A DNA stretch of 64,000 nt, taken from contig JAGVBZ010000024.1 of assembly GCA_020059465.1 (NCBI GenBank), positions 1-64,000 on the forward strand, in the 5' to 3' direction. This DNA comes from Brevinematales bacterium (GTDB lineage Bacteria; Spirochaetota; Brevinematia; Brevinematales; GWF1-51-8). The position numbers and the translations under genes were made by a program. The notes beneath the pieces were generated by a model. It ran no database searches and had not been told where the DNA came from. It saw only the letters and a program-made list of their open reading frames with translations. Below are positions 51,126-60,291 of this stretch, piece by piece. The first letter of the stretch is position 1. Every line of letters begins with the position of its first letter.

Positions 51126-51305
51126 CTATTCGCTTTTATTAATCGTTTTAATTGCGGCGATCAACTCCTTTTCACTCAGAAACCCCATTTCCAGCAGGAC
51201 AACCCCGAGCTTCTTCTGTTCGCCCGATTCTTGCTTGGCCAATGCTTCGTTCAACTGCTGTTCGGTGATCATCCCTTCCTGAATCAGATATTCTCCAAGT
51301 TTCAT
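51126..51305 (-). CDS. 59-residue MshEN-like domain protein
   Basis: An easily overlooked small gene with ATG 51305 and GGAG six bases upstream. The protein is two matching halves: KLGEYLIQEGMITEQQL...ALAKQ and KLGVVLLEMGFLSEKEL...AIK, the RLGxxL..xG.I....L..AL..Q pattern of MshEN domains of GspE/MshE ATPases, some of which bind c-di-GMP. Here the leading Arg is Lys. CheA, encoded 1.2 kb upstream in the same direction, has the same two-half module at its residues 295-350. Its own promoter lies at 51345-51372, after the che operon terminator. Confidence 0.75.
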   Translation of the reverse strand: MKLGEYLIQEGMITEQQLNEALAKQESGEQKKLGVVLLEMGFLSEKELIAAIKTINKSE

Positions 51306-51344
51306 AAATACTCCAAAATAAGTATTATTACCCCTTTCGTTATA

Positions 51345-51372
51345 AGCATAGTATAAATCTGAAAAATGTCAA
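51345..51372 (-). promoter_or_regulatory. Promoter of the small MshEN-like gene
   Basis: Minus strand TTGACA (51367-51372), a 16 bp spacer and TATGCT (51345-51350). It lies between the che operon terminator and the gene, so expression can be independent of cheA. The region 50959-51125 after the gene shows no other feature. Confidence 0.45.
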
Positions 51373-51391
51373 TAGCAAACCGGATTAAAAA

Positions 51392-51422
51392 TAAAAAAGA
51401 GGCTGTTGGGAAAAACAGCCTC
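51392..51422 (-). terminator. Terminator of the cheA-cheY-cheW operon
   Basis: Minus strand GAGGCTGTT, a six-base loop, AACAGCCTC and TTTTTTATTTTT. A nine-bp perfect stem with a strong U-run, 130 bp after the cheW stop. Confidence 0.85.
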
Positions 51423-51550
51423 AAATCAGCCCCAATCTGCACTAGAAATCAATAAAACCTTGGGTAGTATGCGCGGATTCCCCGCGCACCGCCCGGTTTT
51501 CCCGAAAGCTCATCTATCGTCTATGAAACACTTCCTATCTACACTGAAAA

Positions 51551-52057
51551 TCAAATAGCCTTTGCCTCGTGTATCCCCGATTGCCTATCGCTGAATTCGC
51601 GCATTTCGACCACTTCGTCGGAACTCAGGATTCTGTCCATATTCAGCATCATTATCATGTGTTCCCCGACCTTCGCTATTCCCTCGAGATACTGACTCTT
51701 CAGACGAAGTCCGATATCCGGCGTCTTCTCGACATCTTCCTCCTTGATATCCACCACATCCTGTACCGCGTCCACGGAGATACCAAGATTATAGACTTCC
51801 TTCGCGCCGAGAACGTCTACGATAATAAACACCGTCCTGTCGGAATAAGCCTGTTCCTGCATACCGAACTTCGCGCGCATGTCGATAATCGGGATGATTT
51901 TCCCGCGCAGGTTGATAACCCCCTTGAGGAAATCGGACGCCTCGTGGATAGGGGTGATTTTCACAAAACGGATAACCTCTCTGATCTTAGAGATGGGTAT
52001 CCCATAGTCTTCGTTATTAATGTTAAATACCAGATGCTTCGTCGAATTGCCTGCCAT
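51551..52057 (-). CDS. cheW: Chemotaxis coupling protein CheW
   Basis: 168 residues of CheW fold: LVFNINNEDYGIPISKIREVIRF, INLRGKIIPIIDMRAKFG and the second beta barrel half. It bridges receptors and CheA in the array. It is the third gene of the cheA-cheY-cheW operon, 15 bp after cheY. Confidence 0.94.
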   Translation of the reverse strand: MAGNSTKHLVFNINNEDYGIPISKIREVIRFVKITPIHEASDFLKGVINLRGKIIPIIDMRAKFGMQEQAYSDRTVFIIVDVLGAKEVYNLGISVDAVQDVVDIKEEDVEKTPDIGLRLKSQYLEGIAKVGEHMIMMLNMDRILSSDEVVEMREFSDRQSGIHEAKAI

Positions 52058-52072
52058 AATAACCTCCTTGGC

Positions 52073-52438
52073 TTACTTCTTCAGGAACATTTCCACCACT
52101 TTGATGAACTTGTCCGCATCGAAGGGTTTAATGATCCATCCGGTCGCCCCCATATTCTTCGCCTGCACCATTTTCTGTTTATCCGATTCTGTCGTCAGCA
52201 TCACAATAGGAGTGGCGGGATCGAGTTTTCTAATCTCGCCGATCAGGGTTATTCCGTCCATATTCGGCATATTGACATCGAGGACATAGAGTTCGATGGA
52301 CTGAAATACGCTTTTTATCTTATTCATCGCGTCTACACCGTCTTCAGCCTCGATAACATCTCTGTACCCGTATAGATCGAGCGATTTTTTTACCACGCTT
52401 CTGACTACCCCAGAATCATCAACGATTAAAATCGACAT
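52073..52438 (-). CDS. cheY: Chemotaxis response regulator CheY
   Basis: 121 residues, single receiver domain. The acidic pocket is D7/D8, the phosphoacceptor D54 (VLDVNMP), T82/T83 in MLTTES and K104 in IIKPF. CheY-P binds the flagellar switch. It lies between cheA and cheW. Confidence 0.93.
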   Translation of the reverse strand: MSILIVDDSGVVRSVVKKSLDLYGYRDVIEAEDGVDAMNKIKSVFQSIELYVLDVNMPNMDGITLIGEIRKLDPATPIVMLTTESDKQKMVQAKNMGATGWIIKPFDADKFIKVVEMFLKK

Positions 52439-52457
52439 ACCCTCTCCTTGATAGAGT

Positions 52458-54791
52458 TTATTCCTGATTGATTCCCATTTCTATTTCGGTCTTCACCGCT
52501 TTATGCAATTTACGGCTGGTCTTTTCTTCCCTGTTCTTTACTGCATCGAGAAAACCCTCAATATCCACCACGAAACCGATCGCTCCGTCGCCGAAGATGG
52601 TACCCCCGGAGAATACGGACATTTGGCTCAGACTTTCCCCGAGATTCTTGATGACTATTTCCTGTTTACCGATTATCTTATCAACTAATATACCATAGTT
52701 TTTATTTTCATGCGAAATAATGACCGCTAAAAGCTGCTTATTTTTATCAGATATATCTATTTCATGCGTGAAAATCGCGTTCGAGAAAATCAGCGGGATA
52801 TAATTACCGCGGTTGAAAAGCATTCGGCTGCCGTCCTCCATATCCCTGATCTGATCGGGCTGGGGAACTAATATTTCATCCACAGCATTGAACGGAAGAA
52901 CATAATTATTTTCCCCGATCTGGATGACAAATCCTTCGATTATCGCCAATGTCAGCGGGAGACGTATGATAAAGCGGGTGTATTTGCCTAATTCCGATGC
53001 GATCTCGACCTTGCCGTGAATCTCGTCGATATTCTTTTTTACCACATCCATACCCACGCCGCGGCCGGAAACTTCGGTGACCTTTTTCGCGGTGGAAAAA
53101 CCCGGCAGAAAGAGGAGATTATAGATTTCCTTATCGGTCATCTCCTGAGCGTCCTCGGCAGTGATCAGGCCGCGCTCGACTCCCTTCCGGATGATCGCGT
53201 CCTTATCGATACCCGCGCCGTCGTCCTCGACAATAATCTGGATACCGTTCCCGCGATGTTCCGCCGATACGGATACCCGCCCCACCCTGTCTTTTCCAGC
53301 CTTCACCCGTTCATCGGGAGATTCGACACCATGATCCACCGCGTTGCGAACCATATGTACCAACGGGTCATAGATCGCTTCGACGACATTCCGGTCGAGT
53401 TCCGTATCCTCGCCGTGGATATCGACGATGACGGTTTTATGAAGTTCGTTGGATGTATTCCTGATCACTACACGAAGCTTATTAAATACTTCCGTAATCG
53501 GCACCATACCCATGGATAGAACAATATTTTTTATATTGGTGGTGATTCCTTCGAGCTGGGAGATTATTTTCTCGACACTCGTCCCGTTGTCGTCCTTCGA
53601 TGACGCCTGCCGGGACTGTTTCAATTCCAGATCGATTACCTGCCTGAGCATCGACTGGTTGATGACCAGCTCTCCTACTATATCGATCAGCGTATTCAGC
53701 CGTTCGTTGGATACTTTTACATAACTGACTTTTTTAGCCACTGACGTCTGTTTACGGATTGCGTCTTTTACATCATCGGCCGAGACCATTTTTTCACGGA
53801 TTGCGATAGTCCCGAATTTATCGTCGGTTTCCGACTGTTTCTGCAGAATGGAAAGGATATCTTCCTTGGTCAGTTTTCCTTCTTCCGCAAGAATCTCGCC
53901 GATCTTCTTGGTCTTATACTGAGACAAGATTCTCTTTATCAGATCGATGTATGAAAAGATATCCACTTTATAAAAACTTTCCCTCATTTTTTCGATATTG
54001 AAGTCCAATGTTTCCATAATAGAAACAAGATTGCGTAGAAGATCGATCCCGTAGAAGATTACATCGATTAGGTCCCGGGATATCCGGAACTTCCCGTCGC
54101 GGATCAAAACGAGCAGGTTTTCCATCTCATGCCCGATCTCCTCGAAGTTCCTCAGACCCAGGAATGCGGAAGACCCTTTGACAGTATGAAATGCGCGAAA
54201 CACTTTGTTGATATTCTCATGGTTCGTTTCATCGTACTCAAGTTCGACCAGTGTAAACTGCGCTATATCCATATGCTCCTTTATTTCATCGGCAAGCTGG
54301 GAAAGCATTTTTTTATCGTCAACAATAGCGCTGAAATAAGCCGGCCCGTAGTGTTCTTCAAGCGAAATATCGTCCGGGATTACCGGAGGCGCATCCGTTC
54401 CGGAAACCGCGGGTTTTTCCCTCACCGCGCCATCCTTTCTCTTCTCACGGCGCAGAATCTCTTCAATCGCGGGAGAGATTTTATCGATGAGTACCGCTGC
54501 GTTTTCCGGGGCAATTTCCTCAGTTAAAACTTTTTCAAGAATCCCGTTAGCAGTGTCCATTAACCCGATTATTTCGTTCTCATGGCCGGTTTGGGACAGT
54601 TTCATTACCGTACGGGCCAGTTGGCTGACAAATTTCGCAATCTCCCGGAATGAAGGATCGGCATAGAGTTCGGCTTGGATTGTGAGGTAGGTTTCTTTTA
54701 ACTCAAGTACGGCCATCAGATCGCCGCTTTCAAATACAGATAAGATTTCCTTCGCTTTGTCGAGGATAGAAGACTTTTCCTGTCGATTCAT
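52458..54791 (-). CDS. cheA: Chemotaxis histidine kinase CheA with MshEN-like insert
   Basis: 777 residues. An N-terminal helical extension of about 140 residues precedes the HPt (P1) domain with phosphoacceptor H202 (FHTVKGSSAFLG). Where a CheY-binding P2 domain is usual, residues about 295-350 instead carry KIGEILAEEGKLTKEDILSI and FGTIAIREKMVSADDVKDAI, a two-half MshEN-like module. P3 dimerisation follows (LIDIVGELVINQSML), then P4 ATPase (HMVRNAVDHG, DDGAGID, GRGVGMDVV) and the C-terminal CheW-like P5. The first gene of its operon, with its promoter at 54890-54918. Confidence 0.94.
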   Translation of the reverse strand: MNRQEKSSILDKAKEILSVFESGDLMAVLELKETYLTIQAELYADPSFREIAKFVSQLARTVMKLSQTGHENEIIGLMDTANGILEKVLTEEIAPENAAVLIDKISPAIEEILRREKRKDGAVREKPAVSGTDAPPVIPDDISLEEHYGPAYFSAIVDDKKMLSQLADEIKEHMDIAQFTLVELEYDETNHENINKVFRAFHTVKGSSAFLGLRNFEEIGHEMENLLVLIRDGKFRISRDLIDVIFYGIDLLRNLVSIMETLDFNIEKMRESFYKVDIFSYIDLIKRILSQYKTKKIGEILAEEGKLTKEDILSILQKQSETDDKFGTIAIREKMVSADDVKDAIRKQTSVAKKVSYVKVSNERLNTLIDIVGELVINQSMLRQVIDLELKQSRQASSKDDNGTSVEKIISQLEGITTNIKNIVLSMGMVPITEVFNKLRVVIRNTSNELHKTVIVDIHGEDTELDRNVVEAIYDPLVHMVRNAVDHGVESPDERVKAGKDRVGRVSVSAEHRGNGIQIIVEDDGAGIDKDAIIRKGVERGLITAEDAQEMTDKEIYNLLFLPGFSTAKKVTEVSGRGVGMDVVKKNIDEIHGKVEIASELGKYTRFIIRLPLTLAIIEGFVIQIGENNYVLPFNAVDEILVPQPDQIRDMEDGSRMLFNRGNYIPLIFSNAIFTHEIDISDKNKQLLAVIISHENKNYGILVDKIIGKQEIVIKNLGESLSQMSVFSGGTIFGDGAIGFVVDIEGFLDAVKNREEKTSRKLHKAVKTEIEMGINQE

Positions 54792-54889
54792 GAAACACTC
54801 CGTTTCTGAAATATTAGGAAATCCTTCCCCTTCCTCATATCAGAGTATGCTTCATAAATGGAATTTCATGCACTTCAAATCCCTTTGAT

Positions 54890-54918
54890 ATTCTATACCG
54901 CTTCTTGCATAACGTCAA
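54890..54918 (-). promoter_or_regulatory. Promoter of the cheA operon
   Basis: Minus strand TTGACG (54913-54918), a 17 bp spacer and TAGAAT (54890-54895), giving a leader of about 90 nt. It is back to back with the receptor promoter at 54946-54974. Confidence 0.5.
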
Positions 54919-54945
54919 GTTTTTCCCGTAAAATATAAATTTTTC

Positions 54946-54974
54946 TTGACTTAAACCCGTCCTCTTTATATTAT
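54946..54974 (+). promoter_or_regulatory. Promoter of the receptor-like gene
   Basis: TTGACT (54946-54951), a 17 bp spacer and TATTAT (54969-54974). The start near 54981 makes a GTG at 54983 an unlikely start codon and supports the ATG at 55043 with a 60 nt leader. Confidence 0.55.
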
Positions 54975-55042
54975 TAGACATAGTGTGCGATACGAGGGGG
55001 ATTTCGGAAAAGTCGAAATCGAATTTTGCAGGATGTAAACAG

Positions 55043-56692
55043 ATGAGCAAGCGGTTTTTTTATCCCCGTGAGTTGAAGGCTCAATTCTTACTTTCAACCC
55101 TTTTATTCGGGTTAGTTTTTATTGCCGGCTGCGGGATAATTCTGTATTTAATCGTATCCGCTCCGCAAATAACCGTTACAGGGATCGTACTTTTTTCGGC
55201 ATATATCGCCGCCTCCGCAGCGTATCTTATCTTCGGAATTCTCCGCGACACTGTCAAATTTAAAAAATTCCTTCTGGAATCCCGAAACCGCATGCTGACA
55301 TCTTTTTACTCCGTCCGTTCGATCATCAATGTCATTATCAACCTATTCATGCTTTTAGAAAAAGTCCGTTTACCCGGCGAAGATACCCTGATCGATATGA
55401 AATTCGAAAAGCTTAAAGCGAATATTTACCGGATAAAGGAGACCTTGCTGTCTTTTACCGAGTATGAAGAAATGCTGAACAGCCCCGAGACGGTTGACGA
55501 GGAACTGATTGAGAACGGGTTGAAAGAAATCAACAATACCTTTTACGCGATAAACGAAAATATCGTGTCCGCGATGAAAGATTTTGTCGAGGCTTTTTTC
55601 GATAAACGCGAGACTCTGAAAAAAGGTTCCATTTCTATGGCGACCCTCATCTATTTTCTCGCAAATATTATCCCCATCATCTCCGACCTGTCCTCCTCGT
55701 CGAACCGTTTTTCTCAGGAGGTGATTCTCCAAGTGATCGCTCAATTCGAGGAGATTGCCAGTTTCAGTAACCGTATCACCGACGATATTCAATCGACCAT
55801 GTCCGAACTGATGAACGAAAATAATGAAGACAGTCTGGCGTTCATTATCAAACGCGCTCATACGGTGGTTGCGGATTTCGATACGTTCTATAAGAGTATG
55901 GACACCCTCAAGGACGTATCCAATCATTTTGTCGATACAAGCGTGGATAAATTAAAAAACATCTCGGATATCGCCAATTCTATCGAAGAGATCGCCGAAA
56001 CCATCAAAGTGATTTCGCTTAACGTAAGCATCGAAGCGGCGAACACGGGAAATGTCGGCAAGGGTTTCCAAGTCCTATCGCGCGACCTCCGTCAGTTCGC
56101 TCATACCACGATGCAGTTCGCGCAGGACGTAAAAACCCGCGTGCAGGAAACGATGCTGACTACGGAGAATTTAAAGAACGGATATCTGGAGAATATGGAA
56201 TCCGTCTACCGTTACGGCGACGAGATTAAACAATCGATCGAGTCATTCGAACGGATAATCGTCAAGTCTTTCGACAGAATAAAAAGTATCATCGACACGC
56301 TCCGCGGATTCTCATCAAAGATCGATACCGGAATCAAGGATGTGGTCGGCAAACTCCAATACTACGATATTACCAGTCAGGAAGTGGAACACCTCGGCCA
56401 GTTCATCGAACAGATTTTCAAGATCTCCAGCTCGCGAATCGACGAATTCCAGATCGATAAAATCCTCGATAATACGTCGCGGCAAACGATTAAAATGGAA
56501 ATTCTCGAGACCGTAAATCATATCATTACGACCAAGAATGAACGCGAGATTTACGATACCTATACGAACATTTTCGGCCTTCGCTCCGCTGAAATCAGCA
56601 TCGATAATAAGGCCTCCGAATCCCTCGGTGTTAAATTTTCCGATCAATCAACTGCGGGCACATCGAATGCCGACGATATCATTATTTTCTAA
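55043..56692 (+). CDS. Divergent methyl-accepting chemotaxis-like protein
   Basis: 549 residues. Two membrane helices (about 18-40 and 45-67) with almost nothing between, a long coiled-coil body and a degenerate signalling tip: IAETIKVISLNVSIEAANTG then VGKGFQVLSRDLRQFA. The NxxIEAA core that contacts CheA is kept, but flanking residues differ from typical receptors. The C-terminal 80 residues are a separate segment (NEREIYDTYTNIFGL). It is divergent from cheA with back-to-back promoters. No HAMP of standard type is apparent. A receptor or array-modifying protein dedicated to this CheA is an inference. Confidence 0.8.
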   Translation: MSKRFFYPRELKAQFLLSTLLFGLVFIAGCGIILYLIVSAPQITVTGIVLFSAYIAASAAYLIFGILRDTVKFKKFLLESRNRMLTSFYSVRSIINVIINLFMLLEKVRLPGEDTLIDMKFEKLKANIYRIKETLLSFTEYEEMLNSPETVDEELIENGLKEINNTFYAINENIVSAMKDFVEAFFDKRETLKKGSISMATLIYFLANIIPIISDLSSSSNRFSQEVILQVIAQFEEIASFSNRITDDIQSTMSELMNENNEDSLAFIIKRAHTVVADFDTFYKSMDTLKDVSNHFVDTSVDKLKNISDIANSIEEIAETIKVISLNVSIEAANTGNVGKGFQVLSRDLRQFAHTTMQFAQDVKTRVQETMLTTENLKNGYLENMESVYRYGDEIKQSIESFERIIVKSFDRIKSIIDTLRGFSSKIDTGIKDVVGKLQYYDITSQEVEHLGQFIEQIFKISSSRIDEFQIDKILDNTSRQTIKMEILETVNHIITTKNEREIYDTYTNIFGLRSAEISIDNKASESLGVKFSDQSTAGTSNADDIIIF

Positions 56693-56769
56693 ACATATCG
56701 CGGGATGGCATATCTGTGACGTGAAAATCTTCGGGGCTTGCTGACGAACAAGGAATTCCGTTTGTTTTA

Positions 56770-56861
56770 TGTCACTGCGAGGCGCAATACGGCGAAGCAG
56801 TCTGCTTTATTCCTCATACGGAAGTATAATAGATTGCTTCGACTCAGGCCTCGCTATAACA
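56770..56861. repeat. Palindromic GAAGCAATC-type intergenic element
   Basis: GTCACTGCGAGGC and GGCGAAGCAGTCT on the left are mirrored by AGATTGCTTC and GCCTCGCTATAAC on the right, so the 90 bp element is an imperfect inverted repeat that could fold into one hairpin. It lies between the convergent receptor and TPR genes. It is the commonest small palindromic type in bacterial intergenic DNA and is related to the 14.1 kb and 59.1 kb copies. Confidence 0.65.
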
Positions 56862-56897
56862 ATAGCAGTTCATCATCAATCCCTTCGCCGTACCTTT

Positions 56898-59015
56898 TTA
56901 TTTATAATACTCTTTAAGAATTTTTTTAGCTTCAGCTAATCCGAGCTCGGCGGCTTTTTGGAAATATTTTTTCGATTCTGCAGTCTGCTGCGAATTATAA
57001 TATATTTTCCCCAAATTATAATACGCCTTCGCGAATTTTGGGTCGAGTTTGACAGTCTGATTCAGATCCGCTATCGCTTCGGATTTTTTTTGAAGCGCAA
57101 GATAGGTAATTCCCCGATTAAAGTAGTAATCCGCGACCGTTTTATTGATCGATAACGCCTTCTGGTAATCATCCAGCGCGGCTTCGTACTTTCCCAGTTC
57201 ATAATACACGTTACCCCGATTGTTATAAGCCTCGGAGTAATTCGGCGCCAGTTCAATAGCGATATTATAATTCTGAAGCGCTTCCCCGTACTCCTTTTTC
57301 GACAAGTGCAGATTCCCCAGATTGAAATGCGCCTGCGGAAGCTGGGGGGTGAGTTTCAGCGCGGCCTGATAATCTTTCAACGCATTCCCGTTGTCTCCAA
57401 GCTTTTTATACGCTATTCCACGGTTGATATAGGCGTTGATATATTTATCGTTCAGTTTCAGAACGTTTCCATACTGCAGGATTGCGTCAGTGAATTTTCC
57501 CTGGATAAAATAGGTATTCCCCAGATTATAATACGCCTCGATATACGTCGGATCGATGGATACGACTTTCCGGTAATCGGCGACCGCCAGATCATACATC
57601 CCGGTCAGTTTATACGCCACCCCCCTGTAGAAATAAGCATGGGGGTTTTCAGGCGTTTTCGCGATCACCGCGGTGTAATCCGTTATCGCGCCGGTATATT
57701 TATTATTTATCAGGTTCAGGTTCGCGCGGTAGAACACCGCCTTTACCATCTGAGGATTCTTCTCGTAGGCCGCCGAATAATCCCTGATCGCGTTTTCATA
57801 ATCCCCGTTTTGTTCGTACAGCACACCCCGCATGAAGTAGGCTTCCGCCATATCTGGATTCAGTTCCAGCGCGGCGGAAAACTCGGTGATCGCCTCGGTC
57901 TCCATTTTCTGCTTGACATAGAGAGACGCCATATCAAAATGAACCTGCGCGGTCGCGGCGGACTTTGCCGGTTGTCCCGCTGAGTCGGCCGTGTTCACAG
58001 CCGGCGTATTGGTTGCGCTAACCGGGAGGGATAGATTTGTCGCCTGTACCGGCGTCAAGGATTGTCCTTTGACATCATTTTCCTTGTCTATCAGGCCGAG
58101 CACCTTTTTATAATCGTCGAGCGCGAGGGAATTTTCCTCCAGCGCCGTATATGCTTTGGCGCGTTCCTGATACGCCTCCATATAATCCGGGGCGATCTGA
58201 ATCGCGCGGGTATAATGCTCGATCGCCAGCCGGTACTGCTCGGCTGACATCAGTACTTTCCCGATCTTCACATACTCCTTCGCCTCGAACGGGATACTTC
58301 CTGCGTTCGTCTTATTTCCCGGTTCGACAGTGACCGGCTCGACAGTCTCACCGTTCGTGATCAGCGAAATGTTCCCCGGCGCGATATCTTTCGATTCGGA
58401 CGCCGGGCCGGTGATTACCGATTCCGCGACTGTCTCCAAACGGAACATTTCCACATACGTCTTGATGATATAGGTAAACGCGTTGGTGTAATTAGGGTAA
58501 AGGTCGGTGGCATGATAGAAATCGGCGAGCGCCGGTTCGTATTTTTTCCAACTGAAGTAGATCAGCCCCCGGTTGTAGAACGGAAGCGCAAAATTCTCGT
58601 CCGCGCCGATCGCACTATTATAATACTCCATTCCCTCATTGGTCGATCCTGTTTTCACGGAGGCGTTCCCCAAATTGTTATAGGCGTAGGCAAATTTAGG
58701 ATTAAGCTTCACCGCAGTAGAATAGTAACTGATTGCTTCGGCGTACTTTCCGCCGGCAAGATAGATATTTCCGATATTATAATACGGAGCGGGAAAATCC
58801 TTCTTGAGCTTGATAACAGTCTGATAGTCTTCAATCGCTTGAGTGAAATCCCCGGATTTTTTGTAGGCAATCGCTCGCTCGAAATATAGGATTTCGTTTT
58901 CAGGATTCTGCGCGATCGCGGCGGTCAATTCTTTTATATTATTGTCCATCTGCTGAGCAAACAGCGCCATAGCGGGAACACAGAGAAAGAGTATCAGGAA
59001 TCTGACGATTTTCAT
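56898..59015 (-). CDS. Exported TPR-repeat protein, 705 residues
   Basis: A signal peptide (MKIVRFLILFLCVPAMALFA, cleavage after about residue 20) is followed by about 16-17 TPR units in two blocks separated by a linker rich in Thr, Ser and Ala (about residues 200-235 and again near 325-350). Typical units read AYYNLGNIYLAGGKYAEAI. The repeat count and periplasmic location suggest a scaffold for an envelope or secretion complex; many spirochaetes have such proteins. No catalytic domain is visible. Substrate or partner unknown. Confidence 0.85.
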   Translation of the reverse strand: MKIVRFLILFLCVPAMALFAQQMDNNIKELTAAIAQNPENEILYFERAIAYKKSGDFTQAIEDYQTVIKLKKDFPAPYYNIGNIYLAGGKYAEAISYYSTAVKLNPKFAYAYNNLGNASVKTGSTNEGMEYYNSAIGADENFALPFYNRGLIYFSWKKYEPALADFYHATDLYPNYTNAFTYIIKTYVEMFRLETVAESVITGPASESKDIAPGNISLITNGETVEPVTVEPGNKTNAGSIPFEAKEYVKIGKVLMSAEQYRLAIEHYTRAIQIAPDYMEAYQERAKAYTALEENSLALDDYKKVLGLIDKENDVKGQSLTPVQATNLSLPVSATNTPAVNTADSAGQPAKSAATAQVHFDMASLYVKQKMETEAITEFSAALELNPDMAEAYFMRGVLYEQNGDYENAIRDYSAAYEKNPQMVKAVFYRANLNLINNKYTGAITDYTAVIAKTPENPHAYFYRGVAYKLTGMYDLAVADYRKVVSIDPTYIEAYYNLGNTYFIQGKFTDAILQYGNVLKLNDKYINAYINRGIAYKKLGDNGNALKDYQAALKLTPQLPQAHFNLGNLHLSKKEYGEALQNYNIAIELAPNYSEAYNNRGNVYYELGKYEAALDDYQKALSINKTVADYYFNRGITYLALQKKSEAIADLNQTVKLDPKFAKAYYNLGKIYYNSQQTAESKKYFQKAAELGLAEAKKILKEYYK

Positions 59016-59104
59016 TTTTCTCCCCTGTAGTATTATACTATGCTTTTCTGTTAAAATAAAAATATACTCGATTCTAAAATCTCTATTATTAGGGAATAAA
59101 CAAG

Positions 59105-59225
59105 CACTATGTCTCCGAGATACCGCGCTGTATAATACTTTTAATGCGCGGAAGAAGCATTCTGTGTCATTTTTGATATGTTAAAAGTGATTGCTTCGCT
59201 ATACCCGCAAGAACGAAGCAAATTC
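59105..59225. repeat. Dispersed GATACCGCGCTG / GATTGCTTCG element
   Basis: GAGATACCGCGCTGTATAA, GCGCGGAAGAAGCATTCT and GTGATTGCTTCGCTATACCCG occur within 120 bp in the gap between the TPR and epimerase genes. The first two parts correspond to the copy at 14114. The 280 bp gap shows no gene. Confidence 0.55.
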
Positions 59226-59295
59226 TGCAACCCTGAACACTGCTCCGCTGTTTTCGAGTACCCGGAACCGCAAATAGATTACCGATACCCTTATC

Positions 59296-60291
59296 TCATT
59301 TAGACCGTTCTTTCTTATACCATTCGATCGTTCTTTCCACCGCGGCATCTATGCCTGTTTCGGGTTTCCACCCCAGCACGTTTTTCGCTTTTTCGATTGA
59401 AAAATGATAATTCGAGCTGACCTGCTGTGTCCGGTAGCGTGTCAACGGCGGCCCTTCCTGCGAATTAGCGAGCCGGTAGAGTAACTCCATCGAACTGCCG
59501 ATAAAACGCGCGATCGCTCCGGGCACGGACAGCCAGTGAGGCTTGACTTCCAGCGCGGCGCAGAGCTTCTCAGTCCATTCCCGCCATGTGATCCTCAGCC
59601 CGTCGGAGATGATAAACACCTCCCCGACCGCTTCGTCCTTTTCCATCGCGGCGATAATCGCGTCCACCAGATTCCCCACATAGACCGGGCATGTCAGCCT
59701 TCTGCCGCTATCGACATGAGGCAGACTCCGCGTACGCAGAGCGTCGGCCATATTCAGGATTGTCACCGTATCGTTCTCGCCGTACACGTTCGCCGGACGG
59801 ATAACGCTTACCGGAAAGGAATGTTCCTTATAAGCGTTCAGAACACATTTTTCGCCCTCATGCTTAGTCAGACAATAAGGAAACTCTGTCGGGAAGTACG
59901 GGCCTTCCTCGTCGGTATCGATATGGTTCCCGAATCCGTGCACCGCGACGGTGCTGATATGCACGAATTTTTTTATTCCCGCGCGCATCGATTCGTCCAG
60001 TATGTTCTTGACACCTATGATATTCGGGACTACAAACGATTCGTACGTCCCCCAGTCCCATGCCCTGCCCATCACATCGATCACATAGTCGGCGCGTTTC
60101 AACGCGGCGCGGATGCACTCGGTGTCCGTAATCTGACACACTATCCGTTCAGCGCCCATTTCCTCCAGCATCTCACGGTTATGGTCCCCTCGTACAAGAG
60201 CGAGTACCTTATATCCCTGTCCGATCAGAGTACGGCACAGGTTTGTGCCGACAAATCCGCTGGCACCGGTCACCAGTACTGTTTTATTCAT
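59296..60291 (-). CDS. NAD(P)-dependent epimerase/dehydratase
   Basis: 331 residues from ATG 60291, nine bases after GGAG; an ATG five codons upstream is possible. Extended short-chain dehydrogenase: VLVTGASGFVGTNL is the TGxxGxxG nucleotide motif, the catalytic Tyr and Lys are in YCLTKHEG, and the Ser/Thr lies in HISTVAVHG. The C-terminal part with RLTCPVYVGNLVDAII resembles the 3-beta-hydroxysteroid dehydrogenase/dihydroflavonol reductase-like branch. The substrate is probably a sugar nucleotide or isoprenoid-type alcohol. It overlaps hflX by 8 bp. Confidence 0.85.
   Translation of the reverse strand: MNKTVLVTGASGFVGTNLCRTLIGQGYKVLALVRGDHNREMLEEMGAERIVCQITDTECIRAALKRADYVIDVMGRAWDWGTYESFVVPNIIGVKNILDESMRAGIKKFVHISTVAVHGFGNHIDTDEEGPYFPTEFPYCLTKHEGEKCVLNAYKEHSFPVSVIRPANVYGENDTVTILNMADALRTRSLPHVDSGRRLTCPVYVGNLVDAIIAAMEKDEAVGEVFIISDGLRITWREWTEKLCAALEVKPHWLSVPGAIARFIGSSMELLYRLANSQEGPPLTRYRTQQVSSNYHFSIEKAKNVLGWKPETGIDAAVERTIEWYKKERSK

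Noticed and set aside
54983-55042. GTG start for the receptor-like gene
   Set aside because: It coincides with the predicted transcription start and lacks a ribosome-binding site; ATG 55043 fits better.
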